Shown piece after piece: positions 8,505 through 18,655 of a stretch of DNA of 64,000 nucleotides (positions are counted from its first letter, which is position 1; each line of letters opens with the position of its first letter). Under the pieces are notes generated by a model. The model saw nothing but the letters and a program-made list of their open reading frames with translations. It ran no database searches and was not told where the DNA came from. Source of the DNA: Lachnospiraceae bacterium (GTDB lineage Bacteria > Bacillota > Clostridia > Lachnospirales > Lachnospiraceae). Position numbers and translations under genes: made by a program. The stretch covers positions 58,876 through 122,875 of the forward strand of contig JAFXCD010000005.1 in NCBI GenBank assembly GCA_017521605.1, in the 5' to 3' direction.

Positions 8505-11138
8505 ATGAAAAGAAGACGTAACGGAAGAGGAATAATTACAGTGTTTGTGACACTTATTATGGTGCCCATGGTGGCGTTTACCGGTACTATGGTTGATGTG
8601 GCACGTTTGAAATTATATAGTGCACAGGCAGCAATGGCGGCAGATTCTTATGGTGAAGTGGTTTTGAGTGAGTATGATAATCTGTTAAAGGAATTATACG
8701 GATTATTTGCAGTGACTCAGAATCAGGAAGGAATAGATGCAATTGAAAAATTGGCTGAATATACTAATTATTCTTTCATTCCGGATGGAGATAAAGAGCT
8801 TGATCCAAGCAGAGTGCTGGAAGGGTTTATGCCATACAAGTCTGCTGAGATAAAAGTGTATAAGGAAGATGTAAAAAATGCCAGTTTATCAACAGATTAT
8901 GTACTTATGACGCAAATCAGTGATTTCATGCGCTTCAGAGTAATTGAAGAAGCCATGGATGCATCAGGAATCCTTTCTAAATTGGAAGGTTTTGAGTATC
9001 TTTCCAGTGATATGAAGGCGGCGGAAAAAAGAAGCGAGATTACAGATAGTAGCATCGATGCCTTGGAAAAAATACAAGCGTATTTTGAGATTCTGGATGA
9101 TATCAGCGAGTATTCCAAATATTCGGGAGAAGCCGGTGCTAGTGATGAGTATTTAGAGGAACGAACATCAGACTATGAAGATTATGCCGAATTGTTGAAG
9201 GAAGTATATGAAGGGGATGATTATGATGGTACTGACGGACAATATGATTATGACAAGTATCTGGCTTATTTAGCAGATAAGACAAATATAGACAATGCAA
9301 AAAAAGCAGTTGAAGAGGCAGAAGAAGATGATGAAATAGAGGTGGATCAGGCAACAAAGGATTTGGCTGCCAAGTATTTTGATGTTACTGCTTTCCAGAC
9401 ATATTTTGATAATCTTTTTAAGGATTATAGTGCTTCTTCCATATCTGAGACAACCAAGGGGATTAAGTTTGGTGATGTAGGTGGTACGTTTGGAAAGATC
9501 GAAAAACTGAGGACGGCAGCCACTAATGTCAAAAAATCTGTGACGACATTGGTTAACCAGATAAATGAGCTGGAGGGACAGCTGATTTATTGTTCTCCTA
9601 ACATGCAAGCAGGAATCAAACAGGATATTCAGGATTTGCAAGAGATTAAAGATTTGTGTGAGTCTAATGCATTTATGGAGGTGGTTACTGCACTTGATAA
9701 TAATGGAAATGCGACAAAAGATACAAACAATAAGAAAAAGTGGGAAGAAAAAACCAAAAAGCTGGATGATGTAAAAAAAGCCATTAGAGCCGGCACACAG
9801 AAAGATAATATATGGGATGATGAGATTTCATTTGAGTGGTATAATTTCAAGTCCAATACGGAAGCAAGAAATCTTTATAATGAGTTAGTAAAACTATGCA
9901 AAAAGAGTAGCAGCAGTGAGAATGGAGATAAGAAGGCCGGAGAAAAGAAGGTAGAAGATGCCAAAAAGAAGGCAGAAGAAATAAAGGAACAAGCCGGATT
10001 AGATAAAGATGAGGAAACAAAAGCAAGAAATATTTCCAGTGAATTGGCAAGTGAGTTTGGAACAATAACACAGGCAGCGGATTTAAATAATGCAGATAAT
10101 AGTTTCTTGTCAGGGATAGCTGTATCTACATTGACCAGAGCCTTGGATAGGTTTTTGGTAACAACATATGATTTCGGAATGTTTTCCAGTAGAGTATCAG
10201 GAATAGAAAAGCCGGAGGAAGACTTCCCGTTGCTGGAAGGAATGGAAGGAGATACACCTGATACAGAAGTGCCGGCTGTAGACACAGACACAGAAGACGA
10301 AGAGTATTATGATGAAAGTCTTACAAAAATAAGGATGTCAAAGGACGTTAATTATTTATATGGCGCAGAAATAGAGTATCTCATAGCCGGTCATAACAGC
10401 TCCGTATCTAACTTGAATTATACACGAAACTCTATTATAGCGGTAAGAATGGCGACCAATTTTGTGTCCACATATACAATCAAAGAGATACACAATGCAA
10501 TTGAGACAATAGCAAGAGCGGCAGAGGCTGCTGTTATGGCAACCGGAGTGGCTGCTGCTGCAGGACCAATAGTAAGAATCGCTGTAAGTGGAGCGTTGCG
10601 CTTGACGGTAGCGACTATTGAGAGTGTAGCAGACTGGAGTATGCTTAAAAATAGAGAAGAGGTTATATTCTATAAGAGTAGCCTTGATGACCTGTCTTCG
10701 AAGGACGTTGTAATGGGCTTTTGTTCCGATATGAATGACAGTGGCAGTTCTGGTAGCGATCTCGATTTGAGTAAGGATGTGGATGTGGATACGGATAAGA
10801 ATCCGGTTGATTTGAGTTTTAAACTATCCTATGAAGATTATTTATTCATAATGTTATTTTTCTTTACCAGTGAATCGGATATCCTGGCACGTACCAGTAA
10901 CCTGATTACCCTAAACGTGAATCAAAGTATGCTGGGAGATGGTGAAGAGTTAAAGGAACTGAAGTTTAAGATGAAGGATACAGTTACTGCGGTAAAGAGT
11001 ACTTGTGAAGTAAACTTGGATTTTGTAATCGTACCGGAAAACTTTATTAATATGTTTATTGCAGGTAGCGATACGGAAGCAATCATTCGTAAGTTAGATA
11101 ATGGTTCATATGGATATTCAGTAATACGTGGTTATTAG
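8505..11138 (+). CDS. Large DUF5702/Tad-associated surface protein
   Basis: An 877-residue protein that begins GRGIITVFVTLIMVPMVAF, a TadG/DUF5702-type N-terminus with one membrane segment (residues 10-30). The long external part is Asp/Glu-rich and contains coiled-coil stretches (residues 260-300 and 470-510) and a hydrophobic AAVMATGVAAAAGPIVRIAV segment near 675. DUF5702 proteins occur in clostridial Tad loci, where they are presumed minor or tip components. A Gly before a hydrophobic helix suggests processing by the local peptidase, but Phe stands at +5. It is 12 bases from the preceding gene. The exact role is unknown. Confidence 0.78.
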   Translation: MKRRRNGRGIITVFVTLIMVPMVAFTGTMVDVARLKLYSAQAAMAADSYGEVVLSEYDNLLKELYGLFAVTQNQEGIDAIEKLAEYTNYSFIPDGDKELDPSRVLEGFMPYKSAEIKVYKEDVKNASLSTDYVLMTQISDFMRFRVIEEAMDASGILSKLEGFEYLSSDMKAAEKRSEITDSSIDALEKIQAYFEILDDISEYSKYSGEAGASDEYLEERTSDYEDYAELLKEVYEGDDYDGTDGQYDYDKYLAYLADKTNIDNAKKAVEEAEEDDEIEVDQATKDLAAKYFDVTAFQTYFDNLFKDYSASSISETTKGIKFGDVGGTFGKIEKLRTAATNVKKSVTTLVNQINELEGQLIYCSPNMQAGIKQDIQDLQEIKDLCESNAFMEVVTALDNNGNATKDTNNKKKWEEKTKKLDDVKKAIRAGTQKDNIWDDEISFEWYNFKSNTEARNLYNELVKLCKKSSSSENGDKKAGEKKVEDAKKKAEEIKEQAGLDKDEETKARNISSELASEFGTITQAADLNNADNSFLSGIAVSTLTRALDRFLVTTYDFGMFSSRVSGIEKPEEDFPLLEGMEGDTPDTEVPAVDTDTEDEEYYDESLTKIRMSKDVNYLYGAEIEYLIAGHNSSVSNLNYTRNSIIAVRMATNFVSTYTIKEIHNAIETIARAAEAAVMATGVAAAAGPIVRIAVSGALRLTVATIESVADWSMLKNREEVIFYKSSLDDLSSKDVVMGFCSDMNDSGSSGSDLDLSKDVDVDTDKNPVDLSFKLSYEDYLFIMLFFFTSESDILARTSNLITLNVNQSMLGDGEELKELKFKMKDTVTAVKSTCEVNLDFVIVPENFINMFIAGSDTEAIIRKLDNGSYGYSVIRGY

Positions 11139-11151
11139 GATGGGCATATAG

Positions 11152-11973
11152 ATGACAAATGAAAAGAAAAAACAAGAAGCCGGTATGATAACGGTGGAAG
11201 CAGTATTGAGTTTAGTGCCATTTATTCTTGTAATAATGGGGATTATTTCCTTTATAAATGTGTTTATGGTACATAATAAAATACAATATGCAATATATCA
11301 AGTAGGAAGTGAATTATCAGCTTATACATATTTTTATGAGGCGTTAGCTGTCAGAAATGCTGAGAAAGAGTTTCAGGGAGATGCTGATAAAGAAACGGAA
11401 GAAATTGATAAAGCTATTGATGATACAATGGGATTTATTGGACAAATAGACACATTATCTACAAGTGTAGATAATGCATCTAAGAGTGATTTGTCAAATA
11501 TAAAAGAGAATCTGGATAATGTTAAAACAGAAATTGGTAATACCAAGGAAGCAGGAAAAGAAGCAGTATCATCTGTTAAAAATTTGCTCAGTGACCCTAA
11601 AGATATGGCAAGAAATGTAGTGTATTTAGTTTTGGAAGTAGCATTGGACGAAGGAAAGACATGGGTGTTAGGTGAAGTGTCAAGAGCAATGATATCCGGT
11701 TATCTGGATTCCAGTTTTTCACCATCCAATCCTATGACTGCCGATGAATATCTGCGCTGGATGGGGGTTGAAAACGGAGTGGATGGATTGGTTTTTGATA
11801 ACAGTAAATTGTTCGCTGATGAAGAAAAAAAGATGATAGATATTGTGGTAGAGTATGATTTAAAGATTAGTTTTTTTAAATTATTTCTAAAAGACCCCAC
11901 AGTTCATGTAGTACAGCGGTGTGCGGTGCCTGCGTGGTTGGATGGAGATGGAGTACATTACACAGGAGAATAA
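11152..11973 (+). CDS. Second TadE-like pseudopilin with coiled-coil ectodomain
   Basis: A 273-residue protein with the leader QEAG followed by MITVEAVLSLVPFILVIMG. Cleavage after Gly would leave Glu at +5, as in TadE/TadF proteins. Residues 80-145 are polar and helical with heptad-like spacing (many Lys, Glu, Asn), a likely coiled coil. A short mixed domain follows to the C-terminus. It lies between the DUF5702 protein and the prepilin peptidase, 13 bases from each, so it belongs to the pilus set. Confidence 0.75.
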   Translation: MTNEKKKQEAGMITVEAVLSLVPFILVIMGIISFINVFMVHNKIQYAIYQVGSELSAYTYFYEALAVRNAEKEFQGDADKETEEIDKAIDDTMGFIGQIDTLSTSVDNASKSDLSNIKENLDNVKTEIGNTKEAGKEAVSSVKNLLSDPKDMARNVVYLVLEVALDEGKTWVLGEVSRAMISGYLDSSFSPSNPMTADEYLRWMGVENGVDGLVFDNSKLFADEEKKMIDIVVEYDLKISFFKLFLKDPTVHVVQRCAVPAWLDGDGVHYTGE

Positions 11974-11986
11974 CTGAAAGAAGGAT

Positions 11987-12646
11987 ATGAAAGAGTATAT
12001 TGTTTTGATCGGTTTGATGTTGGGAGTACCGCTGATTTATTGGGCGCTTCTTCAATGGTTTAAACCGGATTTTGAGGAAGAAAAAAATAAGAATAGAAAA
12101 GTACTTCACTCGTTGCAGGAAATATTAGTGATGCTTGGTAGTGAGGTGGCAACCATTAAGCTGTGGTATGAATGGAAAAGTGAAGCCATGTCAAGTGTTA
12201 TGCTTACCCTGCTATATACAGTATTAGTGGTTGTTTCAGCGATTTGTATAACAGATTATTGGGAGAAAATTGTACCAAATAAGATATTATTAATGTGGTT
12301 GCTTGTGGGTATAATTGAAATCGGACTTTGGTTTATAAGGGATATGAACTCAGTAACCAAATTGTTTCCAAGTATTATATTAGGGCTTATATTCTGTATT
12401 TTGGTATTTGGTATGGCATATCTAATCGGACGTGGCGGCTTGGGAAGCGGAGATGTCAAGTTGTCCTTATTGTTAGGTTTGTTTATGACCGGTGAGTATG
12501 TGGTAGGTGCTGTCTTCTATGGATGTCTGCTAAGTGCAGTATATTCTTTGATTCAATTATCCAGAAAGAAGATGACAAGGAAAGATGAAATGCCGTTTGT
12601 TCCGTATTTATATATTGGAATTATTATAATTTATCTAGTGGGGTAG
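11987..12646 (+). CDS. A24 prepilin peptidase without methyltransferase domain
   Basis: A 219-residue polytopic membrane protease. The two catalytic aspartates are visible: Asp90 in ITDYWEKIVPN and Asp156 in GLGSGDVKLS, the GxGDxK motif of type IV prepilin peptidases. It should cleave the leader of the Flp1-like pilin and the TadE-like proteins after Gly at the cytoplasmic face. It has no CxxC zinc-type N-terminal domain, which is normal for CpaA/TadV peptidases. A separate protein with that domain is encoded at 35600-36073. Confidence 0.88.
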   Translation: MKEYIVLIGLMLGVPLIYWALLQWFKPDFEEEKNKNRKVLHSLQEILVMLGSEVATIKLWYEWKSEAMSSVMLTLLYTVLVVVSAICITDYWEKIVPNKILLMWLLVGIIEIGLWFIRDMNSVTKLFPSIILGLIFCILVFGMAYLIGRGGLGSGDVKLSLLLGLFMTGEYVVGAVFYGCLLSAVYSLIQLSRKKMTRKDEMPFVPYLYIGIIIIYLVG

Positions 12647-12652
12647 TTTATC

Positions 12653-13996
12653 ATGGCGAAGAAAAGCAATATCGTTAAAAAGACAAAAGGTAGTATTAAC
12701 TTATTACTGATTTTATTATTGGTTGTGAGTTGGTTATGTGCTATTATTTCGGTAACAAGTAATGAGGAAGAGGAAGCACAAAATGCATTGATAAAGCAGG
12801 CAAAGGTTTATTTGGAAGACAAGTTATACATTAGAGCAGTCAATAATTATAAAACAGCTTTGTCAGATTACAAAACAGATAAGAATCCTCAGCTGGAGAT
12901 AGAATTGAGAGATATCTATTTGGAAGCAGGTATGCTGGATGAATATTATAAGTTGTTGGCAACCAGAATTGAAAAGGATACAGCTACAGAAGATGAGTAT
13001 GTTATATTGACGAAGTACTATGTGGAATCTGAAAACTATATAAAGGCACTTCCTGTTTTGCAAAAGGCGAAAGATAAGTTTGAAAATGATGAAATAGTTC
13101 AATTAAGAGAACAGATTGTTTATAACAATAGTACAAGAACTATTAATTTGTTGGATTTACGGCAACCTGCCGGAGACTGGATTATTCCTGCTTGTGTAGA
13201 TGGTAAGTGGGGACATGTTACTTCTACAGGTAATACATATAATGATTTTAATTATGAAGAATTAACTGTTTATTGCGGAAAATATGCGGTTGCCAAAATT
13301 GATGGTGTTTATACTCTGATAGATAAAAGCGGAAATTGGTATGCAGTAGATAAAGTCGGTTTGGATAAGGTCACTGATTTGTCAGAAGCTGCTATTGTGG
13401 GAGTAAAGGATGGAAAGTACCAGATTTATTCCCGAGCATTCAAACTTCTGTGTGAGGAAAAGTTTGACGATATATATTTAAGTGATAAAGGTATATATCT
13501 TGTTAAGAAGGGTGATAAGTGGGCAATTCTTTCTGCTGAATTTGAGCCGGTGACGGATTATATATTCAGTGATGTGGCTGTAAATAGCAAGGGCAGAGTA
13601 TTTGATGGAGATTACGCAGTAGTAAAAGAAGGAAATGGATATTGCCTAATTAATATAGAAGGTAAACCCACTCATGAGGAACGTTTTGCTGATGCCAAAG
13701 GATTTGAAGGTGGTTTGTTTGCGGTTGCCGATGAACAAGGCAGATGGGGATTTGCGAACGGTTCCGGAAAACTGATTGTAGATTATCAGTATTCAGATGC
13801 TTTATCCATGTCCAGTGATTTGGCTGCAGTTGAGTACGCCGGCAAGTGGGGATATATTAACAGATATAATACTATGGTTATTGAACCTAAATATGTAAGT
13901 GCATATCCTTTTGTGGGAAATGCAGCATTAGCTAAGACCGAGATGGGAAGTTATGAAGTCATTACATTGAAATATTATGACTATATTAAAAAATAG
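12653..13996 (+). CDS. Membrane-anchored TPR and WG-repeat protein
   Basis: A 447-residue protein with one N-terminal membrane segment (about residues 14-36), a TPR-like helical region (45-160), then WG repeats: GKWGHV, DKWAIL, GRWGFAN and GKWGYIN, each followed by a 'G-hydrophobic-E/D-Y' turn. WG repeats form beta sheet units that often bind ligands or proteins. The N-in topology places the repeats outside. It is 6 bases after the peptidase and 17 before the FHA gene, so it belongs to the same transcript. Its plan (TM, TPR, ectodomain) is like that of the tandem family downstream. Confidence 0.75.
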   Translation: MAKKSNIVKKTKGSINLLLILLLVVSWLCAIISVTSNEEEEAQNALIKQAKVYLEDKLYIRAVNNYKTALSDYKTDKNPQLEIELRDIYLEAGMLDEYYKLLATRIEKDTATEDEYVILTKYYVESENYIKALPVLQKAKDKFENDEIVQLREQIVYNNSTRTINLLDLRQPAGDWIIPACVDGKWGHVTSTGNTYNDFNYEELTVYCGKYAVAKIDGVYTLIDKSGNWYAVDKVGLDKVTDLSEAAIVGVKDGKYQIYSRAFKLLCEEKFDDIYLSDKGIYLVKKGDKWAILSAEFEPVTDYIFSDVAVNSKGRVFDGDYAVVKEGNGYCLINIEGKPTHEERFADAKGFEGGLFAVADEQGRWGFANGSGKLIVDYQYSDALSMSSDLAAVEYAGKWGYINRYNTMVIEPKYVSAYPFVGNAALAKTEMGSYEVITLKYYDYIKK

Positions 13997-14013
13997 GTAT
14001 AAGGAGAAAGAGT

Positions 14014-15429
14014 ATGTTAACAGATGTAGTTATTGCAAACAAAACGTATGCAAAATTAGTGCTTCCGGATAATGCAGTGATGGATGATATTGCTGTAAAT
14101 GTAATTAAGCAAGATATACCTGACTTTTTGTTACCGGTTAAAATGATTAATATTGATGGTAATACAGAGCTTAGATATGAAATTGGTGAGGGAACTCGTT
14201 TGAGTTATTTGCCTGACAGTATGACCAAGAGAGAGTTTGTAATATTGTTGGAGAATATGATTAGACCATTTCAGACATGCAATGACTGGTTTTTGGATTA
14301 TCATAGCTTTTGCTTGAATAGTGATTATATTATTGTGAGCAGAAATTACACAAATGTTAGATATATTTATGTTCCTGATGATACACATAGGCAGTCAGAG
14401 GAAGATGTTTTGACATTTTTCAGAGAGTTTATCTTAAATACCAACTTAAGCGATGAACCGGCATATGTAATGAATTTGTATCGTCAGTTGAAAGAAAAGA
14501 ATTCTTCATTGGTATCCATGTTGGATTATCTGGTACGTGAGACTGGCGGAAGTCAGACTGCTACCTATGTTGAAGCGGCACCGCAGAAGCAGGAAGAGAA
14601 AAAGAGGAATTTTGTTGAAGCGGGTATGAACTTTATTAATAATAGAGTAAAAGAAGAGGTGGCGCCTAAAGTATCAAAGCCGGTTCAGGAAGAAGTGCCT
14701 CCTGTGAAACCGGTGGAGACTTATCAGCCACAGGAAGAATTTGGTAAGAAGGATGTAAAGGGAGATTTAATTAACAACCTTTTTGGTGATGTTGAAGAAA
14801 GCGGGCCCAAAAAGAAGGGAAAAGCGCCAAAAGCAGAGAAGCCTGTAAAGGAGAAAAGTTCTAAAGGCTTGTTGGGTGGCATATTTGGAGGCTCTAAGGC
14901 AAACAATGCAAATACAAATGCAAATGTTGGTAATGTTTACCAGGCACAGGTACCAATGCAGAATTCGTATGTTAATAATGAGCCACCACGTGCTGCTGTG
15001 CAACAAACTGTAAGGGCTGCAGAACCGGTATCCTATTATGATGGTGATGATGTAACTATGATAGGTGGTGTTGAAGCTCCTGTAGGTGATGGCAGCAAAT
15101 TAACATTGCAATTAGAGGAAGACAGAGGATATCAATTCCCTAAGTATATTGAGATAGATTTGAAGAAAGGATATGCTACAATAGGTCGATTTGATAAAGC
15201 AGGTAATCCTCAGGCAGATTACAATTTTGATGCTTCCTTATCCTTCATAAGTAAAAGACATTTTAGAATTGAAAGAGTTGGTAGTCAGTATAGAATTATC
15301 GATGTGGGCTCCAGCAACGGTACAATGTTGAATGGTACGGATTTGGTGGCAAATATGCCGTATACATTGAATATTGGTGACAAGATTATTATTTCCAGAA
15401 AACATAAAGTTACTTACAGAGTCTGTTAA
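14014..15429 (+). CDS. DUF6382 and FHA domain phosphopeptide-binding protein
   Basis: A 471-residue cytoplasmic protein. Residues 1-190 match the plan of DUF6382 proteins. A low-complexity Lys/Glu/Pro/Asn linker follows (195-350), then a C-terminal FHA domain (about 375-465) with GRF, SKRHF, GSSNGTMLNG, that is, the conserved Gly-Arg, Ser-x-x-His and Asn-Gly residues that bind phosphothreonine. It should read the phosphorylation state set by the two kinases and the PP2C phosphatase next door. A DDVTMIGG segment in the linker (near residue 347) is a possible target of phosphorylation itself. No membrane segment is visible. Confidence 0.87.
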   Translation: MLTDVVIANKTYAKLVLPDNAVMDDIAVNVIKQDIPDFLLPVKMINIDGNTELRYEIGEGTRLSYLPDSMTKREFVILLENMIRPFQTCNDWFLDYHSFCLNSDYIIVSRNYTNVRYIYVPDDTHRQSEEDVLTFFREFILNTNLSDEPAYVMNLYRQLKEKNSSLVSMLDYLVRETGGSQTATYVEAAPQKQEEKKRNFVEAGMNFINNRVKEEVAPKVSKPVQEEVPPVKPVETYQPQEEFGKKDVKGDLINNLFGDVEESGPKKKGKAPKAEKPVKEKSSKGLLGGIFGGSKANNANTNANVGNVYQAQVPMQNSYVNNEPPRAAVQQTVRAAEPVSYYDGDDVTMIGGVEAPVGDGSKLTLQLEEDRGYQFPKYIEIDLKKGYATIGRFDKAGNPQADYNFDASLSFISKRHFRIERVGSQYRIIDVGSSNGTMLNGTDLVANMPYTLNIGDKIIISRKHKVTYRVC

Positions 15430-15452
15430 GTAAAGAAGGGTGTGGGTATTAC

Positions 15453-16175
15453 GTGAATCTGTGTATAGGATGTTTTACGGATATCGGGTATTTTAGAGAT
15501 AAAAATCAGGATAGAGTTATGTGCAAGCGTGAGTTACTGGGAGAACATGTTCTCGCAGTAGCTTGCGTTTGTGACGGTATTGGAAGTTTTGCGGATAGTG
15601 AAATAGCTTCCGGCATGATGAAGGATGGGATTTCCGAATGGTTTGATGGAATAACCAAGTATTTCCCTCATGTTATGGATAAGCGAGGTTTGATAGAAGA
15701 TTTAGATATTACCTTGCAGGAATTGAATGAACTGGTGTATGAGATGCGTACAGATAAAGGGATGCAGGTGGGATGCACCATGTCATTATTGTTAATGATT
15801 GATTATGAGTATTTTATTTACCATGTTGGTGATAGCAGAGTATATTGTTTTAAAGATAAATTGATACAATTGACTCAGGATGAAGTGATACTTAAGCAGG
15901 TTAATGGTAAAGGAAAGACCTTATTAGTCAATTATGTAGGAAAAAACAGAGTGTTATCCGTAAATAAACAATATGGACGTGCAAATAGAGGAGACATGTT
16001 TATTCTGGGTTCAGATGGCTTATATGAGTTGATGACCTTTGAAGATATATATGACTTGAAGCAGTATACGACAAATGACGAAGGCACTCAAAAGGTATGC
16101 AGGATACTAATAAGTCTGGTATTGTCAAGAGGAGAAAAGGACAATGTTTCCTGCGCTATTTTGCAGGTGAATTGA
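15453..16175 (+). CDS. PP2C-family Ser/Thr protein phosphatase
   Basis: A 240-residue protein with the PP2C metal-binding motifs in order: RDKNQDR, VCDGIGS, GCTMSLLL, HVGDSRVY, LGSDGLYE and KDNVSCA. All metal-binding Asp are present, so an active Mn/Mg-dependent phosphatase is likely. It should reverse the action of the two kinases. The GTG start has AAGAAGGG upstream, at a rather long spacing. It lies between the FHA gene and the first kinase, which places reader, eraser and writer in one row. Confidence 0.9.
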   Translation: MNLCIGCFTDIGYFRDKNQDRVMCKRELLGEHVLAVACVCDGIGSFADSEIASGMMKDGISEWFDGITKYFPHVMDKRGLIEDLDITLQELNELVYEMRTDKGMQVGCTMSLLLMIDYEYFIYHVGDSRVYCFKDKLIQLTQDEVILKQVNGKGKTLLVNYVGKNRVLSVNKQYGRANRGDMFILGSDGLYELMTFEDIYDLKQYTTNDEGTQKVCRILISLVLSRGEKDNVSCAILQVN

Positions 16176-16191
16176 GAGGAGATACATAAGA

Positions 16192-18498
16192 ATGGAGCAG
16201 GATTTTCAAAAATTAATGGAAGATACTTTTGAAAATATTGTTCAGATAGGTGCCGGTGGCGGCGGAACTGTGTATAAAGCACATCATAAACGTTTAGACA
16301 AGGATGTGGTGCTGAAAAAAATACATAGCAACCAATTGCAAAGTATTGATAGACGTGGTGAATTAAATATATTAAAGGACCTGAAGCATAATTATATTCC
16401 ACAGATTTTTGACTTTATGGAATATGGTGATGATGTTTTTACAGTTATGGAATATATTCCAGGTAAGTCTTTTGCACAGCTTTTAGAGGAAAAAAGGAAA
16501 TTCACCCAAAAAGAAACTGCTAAATGGCTTTTGCAATTGTGTGAGGTGGTTGAATATTTACACTCGCAGACACCACCAATTATTCATTGTGATATAAAGC
16601 CGGCAAATGTGATGTTGACTCCTCAAGGGAATATTTGTCTGATTGATTTCAATATCTCCGGTGTAAAAAGTCAGGAAGGACTGGAAACCATCGGATATAC
16701 AAAAAGCTATGCGCCGGTTGAACAATTTGGCATTGTGGCAAAACGTGCAGAAGCAAGACTTCAACAAAACAGCATCCAGGGAGTGAATAACCTAAATCGA
16801 TCAGAAACAGTAACTGAGGATGACAAGACGGAAGTGGTTTCTGATATGGATGAAGATATTACTGATGTAGTATCGGATGATGTGACAGATATTGATGACT
16901 GCACGGAAATTGAACAGGAAGAAATAGGCAAGAAGAACGAAAAAACAACTCCTATTTCAGGAAACATGCATTCCCCTATGAGAGGCATGAGTGATGCTGA
17001 ATGGAGTGCAGCAAAAGGTATACTTGATTCTGTGGGTAATAACTGTAATGTGGATGAAAGAACAGATATTTACAGTATTGGTGCCACAATGTATCATATT
17101 ATTACAGGTAGGAAACCCAAACCATTTTATGAAGAGCAGGTGCCGATTCTTGAGATTGATGCTAATATCAGTGAGGTTTTGGCATTTATAATTGAAAAAG
17201 CTATGGAAGTAAAACCATCTTCCCGTTTTAAAAGCAGTCAGCAAATGCTGAAGGTGGTTCAGAATATGGGTACAATGGATAAAAGATATAAATCCATTGC
17301 CAGAAAACAAATTATTACTTCCATTTTTATGGGAATTATGATTATCGTTTCAGTAGCTGCAATGACACTGGGACGTAGTACCATGCGTTTGGAAAAAGAA
17401 GAATTATATAACCAATACATAGAAAATATGAATGCTGCCCGTATGGAAATGAATTATGATTCAGTGAAGGAGAATTATCAGGAGGCATTACAGATTTCTA
17501 CGCAAAAACAGGATGCATATTATATTCTTGCGTTATCTTATTTTGAACAAAAGCAATATGAGGAATGTATCAATTACCTCAGTAATGAGGTTTATTCAAA
17601 TGGTGATATTCTTCTGGATAATGACTTTGGACGTTTTTACTATATAACAGGAAGCTGTTTCTTTGAAATGGATGATTATAAACAGGCAATAGCATATTAT
17701 GAGAAAGCACTACAGTTACAGTCTGATGAGATTGCTTATTATAGAGATTATGTTATTGCATTAGCCAGAATAGGAGAATTGGATAAAGCAACAGAAACTT
17801 TGGCAACTGCCGAAAGTAAAGGTGTTACAGCAGATGTATTGTTGTTGCTGAATGGCGAAATTGCTGACTTACGTGGGGATTATCAGCAAGGCACAACAGA
17901 TTTGTTGAAATGTATTGATGTGACAAGTGATGATTATGTTAAGCTACGTGCATTCACAAAATTGGATGATATTTACATAAAAATGTATCAGGAAACACAA
18001 CAGTATGAAGAGCGTATTAAATTGCTTGAGACAGCATTGGCGGTATTACCTGCGGAGTACCAAGTGACATTAATGGAACGTCTTGCACAGGTGTTTATTG
18101 ATTATAGTGATATTGCAGATACAGAGCAGAATTGTGAGAAAGCGATTGCACTGTTTGAAGATATGGATACAAGAGGGTATGGCACTTTTACATCACAGTA
18201 CAATATAGCCATATTATATGAAAAGATGGGCAGGCATGATTCGTCCAAAGCACAATTGGAAGCTATGTTAAAACGTTATGAAGATAATTATAATATTTAT
18301 AAACGTTTGGCATTTGTAGAATTGGGAATACAGGCTGCAAAAGAAAACAAAGACAGGGATTATGTTAAATTTAGTGAGTATTACGAGACTGCAAACACAT
18401 TATACAAAGAAAAAGCTGCAATGGATGATGTAGAAATGTTATCTTTACAACAATTGTATGAAGATGTAGTTGCAAATGGTTGGTTAGAGGTGAGATAA
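16192..18498 (+). CDS. Transmembrane Ser/Thr kinase with external TPR domain
   Basis: A 768-residue kinase. The glycine loop GAGGGGTVYKAH, the lysine in VVLKK, the catalytic loop HCDIKPAN and the metal motif DFN are visible in residues 15-165. An acidic insert (about 195-265) interrupts the C-lobe and carries SETVTEDDKTEVVSD with Thr213. A single membrane helix lies near 374-394, then external TPR repeats to residue 750. HRD is HCD (a non-RD kinase) and DFG is DFN. It would pass an outside signal to the FHA protein. The stop overlaps the next start by one base. Confidence 0.9.
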   Translation: MEQDFQKLMEDTFENIVQIGAGGGGTVYKAHHKRLDKDVVLKKIHSNQLQSIDRRGELNILKDLKHNYIPQIFDFMEYGDDVFTVMEYIPGKSFAQLLEEKRKFTQKETAKWLLQLCEVVEYLHSQTPPIIHCDIKPANVMLTPQGNICLIDFNISGVKSQEGLETIGYTKSYAPVEQFGIVAKRAEARLQQNSIQGVNNLNRSETVTEDDKTEVVSDMDEDITDVVSDDVTDIDDCTEIEQEEIGKKNEKTTPISGNMHSPMRGMSDAEWSAAKGILDSVGNNCNVDERTDIYSIGATMYHIITGRKPKPFYEEQVPILEIDANISEVLAFIIEKAMEVKPSSRFKSSQQMLKVVQNMGTMDKRYKSIARKQIITSIFMGIMIIVSVAAMTLGRSTMRLEKEELYNQYIENMNAARMEMNYDSVKENYQEALQISTQKQDAYYILALSYFEQKQYEECINYLSNEVYSNGDILLDNDFGRFYYITGSCFFEMDDYKQAIAYYEKALQLQSDEIAYYRDYVIALARIGELDKATETLATAESKGVTADVLLLLNGEIADLRGDYQQGTTDLLKCIDVTSDDYVKLRAFTKLDDIYIKMYQETQQYEERIKLLETALAVLPAEYQVTLMERLAQVFIDYSDIADTEQNCEKAIALFEDMDTRGYGTFTSQYNIAILYEKMGRHDSSKAQLEAMLKRYEDNYNIYKRLAFVELGIQAAKENKDRDYVKFSEYYETANTLYKEKAAMDDVEMLSLQQLYEDVVANGWLEVR

Positions 18499-18638
18499 TG
18501 ACAAAGGGCGAGTTGCTTTTTTATGGTGGAATAATGGGAATTGTGGTGTTTTCCATTCTTTTTGTGACGTGCTTAATACATTATAATAGCAAGAAGAAAA
18601 AAATGGCTAAACAGGCAGAAGAAGAATTGGTAGCATAG
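18498..18638 (+). CDS. Small single-pass membrane protein, first of a pair
   Basis: A 46-residue protein starting at the ATG that shares one base with the kinase stop (TAATG). It reads MTKGELLFYGGIMGIVV then a hydrophobic helix and a Lys-rich tail ending in EEELVA. One membrane segment is clear (residues 7-28), with a basic cytoplasmic C-terminus. It shares the pattern 'E-hydrophobic-Leu-x-Tyr-Gly-Gly-Ile' with the next small protein, so the two are paralogues. Stop-start overlap argues that it is translated with the kinase. Function unknown; a role as a kinase partner is an inference from position. Confidence 0.65.
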   Translation: MTKGELLFYGGIMGIVVFSILFVTCLIHYNSKKKKMAKQAEEELVA

Positions 18639-18655
18639 AGAGTAAGAGGTAGATT

